Shown here in pieces: positions 33,363 through 35,967 of a DNA stretch of 35,967 bases. The translations under genes were made by a program, and so were the position numbers. Source of the stretch: an uncultured Nocardioides sp. GTDB taxonomy: Bacteria; Actinomycetota; Actinomycetes; Propionibacteriales; Nocardioidaceae. The first letter of the stretch is position 1; every line of letters starts with the position of its first letter. The notes under the pieces were generated by a model. The model searched no databases. It was not told where the DNA came from and worked only from the letters and a program-made list of their open reading frames with translations. The stretch spans positions 1 to 35,967 of the forward strand of contig NZ_CADCUP010000102.1 in the NCBI RefSeq assembly GCF_902805925.1. Reading direction: 5' to 3'.

Positions 33363-34556
33363 ATGCCGACTCTCCCCCGATCCGCAGGACGGCGCGTGCT
33401 GACGCGCGCGAGCCTGGCCGGCGCCCTCCTCGCCCTGGCCGTGCCCGCCGTCGCCCACGCCCTGGCCGCCCCCGCCACCACCTTCCTGCCGACCGAGTCG
33501 CTGTCGACCGGGTCGCCGTCGGCCGGCGCGTCGTACGCCAGCCGCACGGCCGACAACCCGCTCGCGGGCCGGACGTGGGGCCGCGCCGACCTCGACCCGA
33601 CCCTGGACGCCTACCGCGCCGCGAGCGGCGCGGACCAGGCCCTGCTGGCCGGGGTGGCCATGCAGCCCAAGGCGGCGTGGCTGGGCTCCTGGTGGTCGAC
33701 CGAGAAGCTGCAGAAGGTGGTGGGCCGCTACATCGCCACCGCCCAGGCCGGCGACCCCGAGGCGCTCGTGCAGCTCGCGACGTTCCGCATGGAGCCGTGG
33801 GAGCAGGAGGCGTGCCGCCGGGTCTCGACGCCCGCCGAGCAGGCCGCCTACAAGGGCTGGTTCGACGCGCTGGCCGCCGCCATCGGCAGCGCCCACGTCG
33901 CGGTGGTCCAGCAGCCCGACGGCCCGTTCGTGCTGTGCGCGCCGGGGAGCCCCAGGCATCACGCGCGCCTGATCAGCTACGGCACCCGGGTGCTCAGCGC
34001 CCTGCCGAACACCAGCGTGTACGTCGAGGTCGGCGCCGCCGACTGGCCGAACGACGACCCGGCGAAGGCCGCGAGGATCGCCCGGCTCGGTGGCGTGCGG
34101 CACGCCCGCGGCATCGCCCTCAACGGCACGCACTACGACACGACCGAGCGCCAGGTCCGCTTCGGCGCCCGGGTGGTGCGGCTGCTCGCCGAGCGCGGCA
34201 TGCCCGGCAAGGCCGTGGTCGTCAACACCACCCAGAACGGTCGCGGCTTCCGCGCCGGGGACTTCCACCGCAAGTACGACCGCATCGACACCTGCGACCT
34301 GCCGCGGGCCACGGGGACCTGCTACGACCACGCGCCGGTGTGCACGCGGCCCGCCCAGCGCGTCTGTGTCACCCTGGGCATCCCGCCGACCACCGACGTC
34401 GCCGATCCCGCGTGGGGCCTCTCCGCCCGCGCGAACGCGCTGGCGCGTGAGCACGTCGACGGCTACCTGTGGTTCGGCAGGCCGTGGCTGTTCATGCAGA
34501 ACCAGCCGTTCCAGCTCGACCGGACCCTCGCCCTGGCCCGCAGCACGCCGTACTGA
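33363..34556 (+). CDS. Secreted GH6-like glycoside hydrolase (cellulase fold)
   Basis: This 397-residue protein begins with a twin-Arg-like basic stretch (RRVLTRASLAG) and a hydrophobic signal peptide ending near AHALA. A Ser/Thr linker follows and then a GH6-type barrel, recognised by SVYVEVGAADW, ARGIALNGTHYDTTE, VVVNTTQNGRGF, CVTLGIPPTTDV and the end DGYLWFGRPWLF. GH6 enzymes are endoglucanases or cellobiohydrolases. The strand normally bearing the catalytic acid (RDCAA) reads PWEQEACRR, so activity may be altered or lost; similar divergent GH6-like proteins are widespread in actinobacteria. It converges on the GH3 gene with one base between stop codons. Confidence 0.82.
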   Translation: MPTLPRSAGRRVLTRASLAGALLALAVPAVAHALAAPATTFLPTESLSTGSPSAGASYASRTADNPLAGRTWGRADLDPTLDAYRAASGADQALLAGVAMQPKAAWLGSWWSTEKLQKVVGRYIATAQAGDPEALVQLATFRMEPWEQEACRRVSTPAEQAAYKGWFDALAAAIGSAHVAVVQQPDGPFVLCAPGSPRHHARLISYGTRVLSALPNTSVYVEVGAADWPNDDPAKAARIARLGGVRHARGIALNGTHYDTTERQVRFGARVVRLLAERGMPGKAVVVNTTQNGRGFRAGDFHRKYDRIDTCDLPRATGTCYDHAPVCTRPAQRVCVTLGIPPTTDVADPAWGLSARANALAREHVDGYLWFGRPWLFMQNQPFQLDRTLALARSTPY

Positions 34557-34557
34557 G

Positions 34558-35967
34558 TCAGCAGCCGCGCCGGGGCACGCCCGCGACCTGCACGGGCAGG
34601 CGTCCCGGCGCCGTCGCCCGGCCGGCCAGCACCTCCACCAGCGCCGCCATCGCGCCCGGCGTCTCGCCGTAGGTCGCGAGGCGGACGCCTGCCGAGACCC
34701 GGCCGAGGACGTACGGCGTGTCGGTGGCGACCACCACCGGCGCCGCGGTGGCGCCGCCGCGGTAGCCGGTGAAGGCGAGCGGGGTCCCCTGGTAGACCGG
34801 CGTGGGATCGATCCTGCGCCACTGCCGCAGCCGCTTCTTGGCCCGCTTCGGCGGCCTCGGCGGCTTCTCGTAGGCGATGCGGCCCAGGGCCAGGCCGGCC
34901 GCCGCGGCCGCGGCGCGGAAGCCGGCGACCGCGACCGGCGCGCCGATCGGCACCACGGGTCCGCTGATGAGCGCGCCCTCGCAGGGACCCGACACCGACG
35001 TGACCGCCGCTGCCGAGAGCGCGCGGGACGCCGCCCGCCCGGAGCCGGGCCGCGCGCCCTTCGCCGCGGTGGCGCGGTGGTGCAGCAGCAGGGCGACCTG
35101 CCGGGCGGCCGCCTGCTCGAGCCGGTCGCGGCTCAGGCGGCCCTCGCGCACCGCTGCCACGATGCCCGCGCGAGCGGCCGCGGGGTCGCTGGGCATCAGC
35201 AGCACGTCGTTGCCGGCCCGGAGCGCCTTGACCGCGACCTCCCCGGGCCGGCGTCCGGCGGCGACGCCGGCCATGTCGAGCGCGTCGGTGACCACGAGCC
35301 CCTCGAAGCCGAGGTCCTGGCGCAGGAGGCCGGTGACGACCTTGCGCGACAGCGAGCCGGGCACCCGCGGGTCGACGGCCCGGACGTCGAGGTGGCCGAC
35401 CATGATCGCGGAGGCGCCGGCCGCCACGGCGTCGGCGAACGGCACCAGGTCGGTGCCGCGCAGCTGCTCCAGGGTGCGGCCCTGGACCGGCAGCGTGCGG
35501 TGGCTGTCGGCCGGCACCGACCCGTGCCCCGGGAAGTGCTTGAGCACCGGCACGATCCCGCCCGCGGCGAGGCCGCGCGCCGCGGCCGCGACGTGCGCCG
35601 AGACCAGCGCGGGGTCGGAGCCGACGGAGCGGGCGCCGATGGTGGGGTCGGCCGGGCCGACGGTCACGTCGGCGTCCGGGGCCAGGTCGAGGTTGAAGCC
35701 GAGGCCGCGCAGCTCGGCCGCGCTCGCGGCGTACGCCCGCTGCGTCAGCGACGGATCGCGGGCGGAACCGGCCGACATGAACGCCGGGAACCGGGTGGCG
35801 TCGCCCTTGACCCGCTCGACGGCGCCGCCCTCCTGGTCGACGGCGACGAGCAGCGGCCACGGCCGGCGTACGTCGCGGCGCAGCGTGGCGTTGACCCCGC
35901 GGATCTGGCCGGTGGAGACCATGTTGTCGGCGAACACCACGACCCCGCCGAGGTGGAGCCGCCGGAC
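34558..35967 (-). CDS. GH3 beta-N-acetylhexosaminidase-like protein (5' end outside window)
   Basis: The frame runs out of the right edge, leaving 469 residues visible; the start lies beyond. It is a glycoside hydrolase family 3 protein of the NagZ type: LLVAVDQEGGAVERV, the dyad motif KHFPGHG followed by DSHRTLP (His and Asp of NagZ acid/base), and nucleophile Asp in VVTDALDMAGV. NagZ enzymes remove N-acetylglucosamine from muropeptides or act on chitin oligomers. An extra C-terminal domain after about residue 310 (PFVPIGAPVAVAGF type, ending QVAGVPRRGC) resembles the second GH3 domain. An internal ATG at 35940 is unlikely to be the start because LHLGGVVVFADN continues upstream. Confidence 0.88.
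   Translation of the reverse strand, partial: VRRLHLGGVVVFADNMVSTGQIRGVNATLRRDVRRPWPLLVAVDQEGGAVERVKGDATRFPAFMSAGSARDPSLTQRAYAASAAELRGLGFNLDLAPDADVTVGPADPTIGARSVGSDPALVSAHVAAAARGLAAGGIVPVLKHFPGHGSVPADSHRTLPVQGRTLEQLRGTDLVPFADAVAAGASAIMVGHLDVRAVDPRVPGSLSRKVVTGLLRQDLGFEGLVVTDALDMAGVAAGRRPGEVAVKALRAGNDVLLMPSDPAAARAGIVAAVREGRLSRDRLEQAAARQVALLLHHRATAAKGARPGSGRAASRALSAAAVTSVSGPCEGALISGPVVPIGAPVAVAGFRAAAAAAGLALGRIAYEKPPRPPKRAKKRLRQWRRIDPTPVYQGTPLAFTGYRGGATAAPVVVATDTPYVLGRVSAGVRLATYGETPGAMAALVEVLAGRATAPGRLPVQVAGVPRRGC

Overview
The window is about 36 kb of very GC-rich DNA from a high-GC Gram-positive actinomycete, most likely Nocardioides or a close relative. This is inferred from the strong third-position GC, many leaderless genes whose -10 hexamer (TAGNNT type) lies 6-8 nt before the start codon, a groES-groEL1 operon with a His-rich GroEL tail and CIRCE operators, the actinobacterial guaA/guaB3/guaB set, and a xylFGH-ROK cluster arranged as in Streptomyces. 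It looks like ordinary chromosome: I see no phage, transposon, CRISPR array, tRNA or rRNA.

Layout. 1-841 (+): three small envelope genes, a LiaF-like C-terminus cut by the window edge, a two-helix membrane protein and a stand-alone PspC protein. 867-3142 (-): two tandem glycerophosphodiester phosphodiesterases, one secreted and one apparently cytosolic. 3209-6391: a YbaK/EbsC-type deacylase, a GH32 beta-fructosidase (-), and a divergent galactokinase with overlapping leaderless promoters. 6521-6811: an unrecognised small membrane protein with its own terminator. 6956-10450 (+): a heterodimeric ABC exporter whose two nucleotide-binding domains have complementary losses, and whose second subunit carries a 13-nt frameshifting insertion. 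10512-12557 (+): a luciferase-like F420-type oxidoreductase behind a 12-bp perfect palindrome, a scar of an acyl-CoA dehydrogenase gene, and a third GDPD. 12626-14770 (+): an MMPL/RND transporter.

14863-18025 (-) is a sugar importer (permease, ATPase, lipoprotein; xylHGF-like), divergent from a ROK repressor (18205-19389, +). The two promoters are mirror images and each carries one copy of an inverted 14-nt element. 19407-27279 (-) holds a VOC protein, guaA, a short decayed GMC-oxidoreductase tail, a pseudo-alpha/beta-hydrolase coupled to guaB3, a secreted PPC/metzincin protease and guaB, so three purine-pathway genes sit together. 27369-29831: a Bcr/CflA-type MFS exporter (-) and a divergent YihY/BrkB membrane protein (+). 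29896-31925 (-): groES-groEL1 with two CIRCE operators and a large hairpin between the genes. 32128-34556 (+): a THUMP-like SAM methyltransferase and a secreted GH6-like protein. 34558-35967 (-): a GH3 beta-N-acetylhexosaminidase cut by the window end.

The most interesting points are the ABC pair with one fully degenerate ATP site plus a frameshift, the GuaB3 enzyme lacking the IMPDH catalytic Cys beside a hydrolase lacking its Ser nucleophile, the mirrored ROK/xylF promoter, the palindrome over the oxidoreductase promoter, and the groES-groEL intergenic hairpin.
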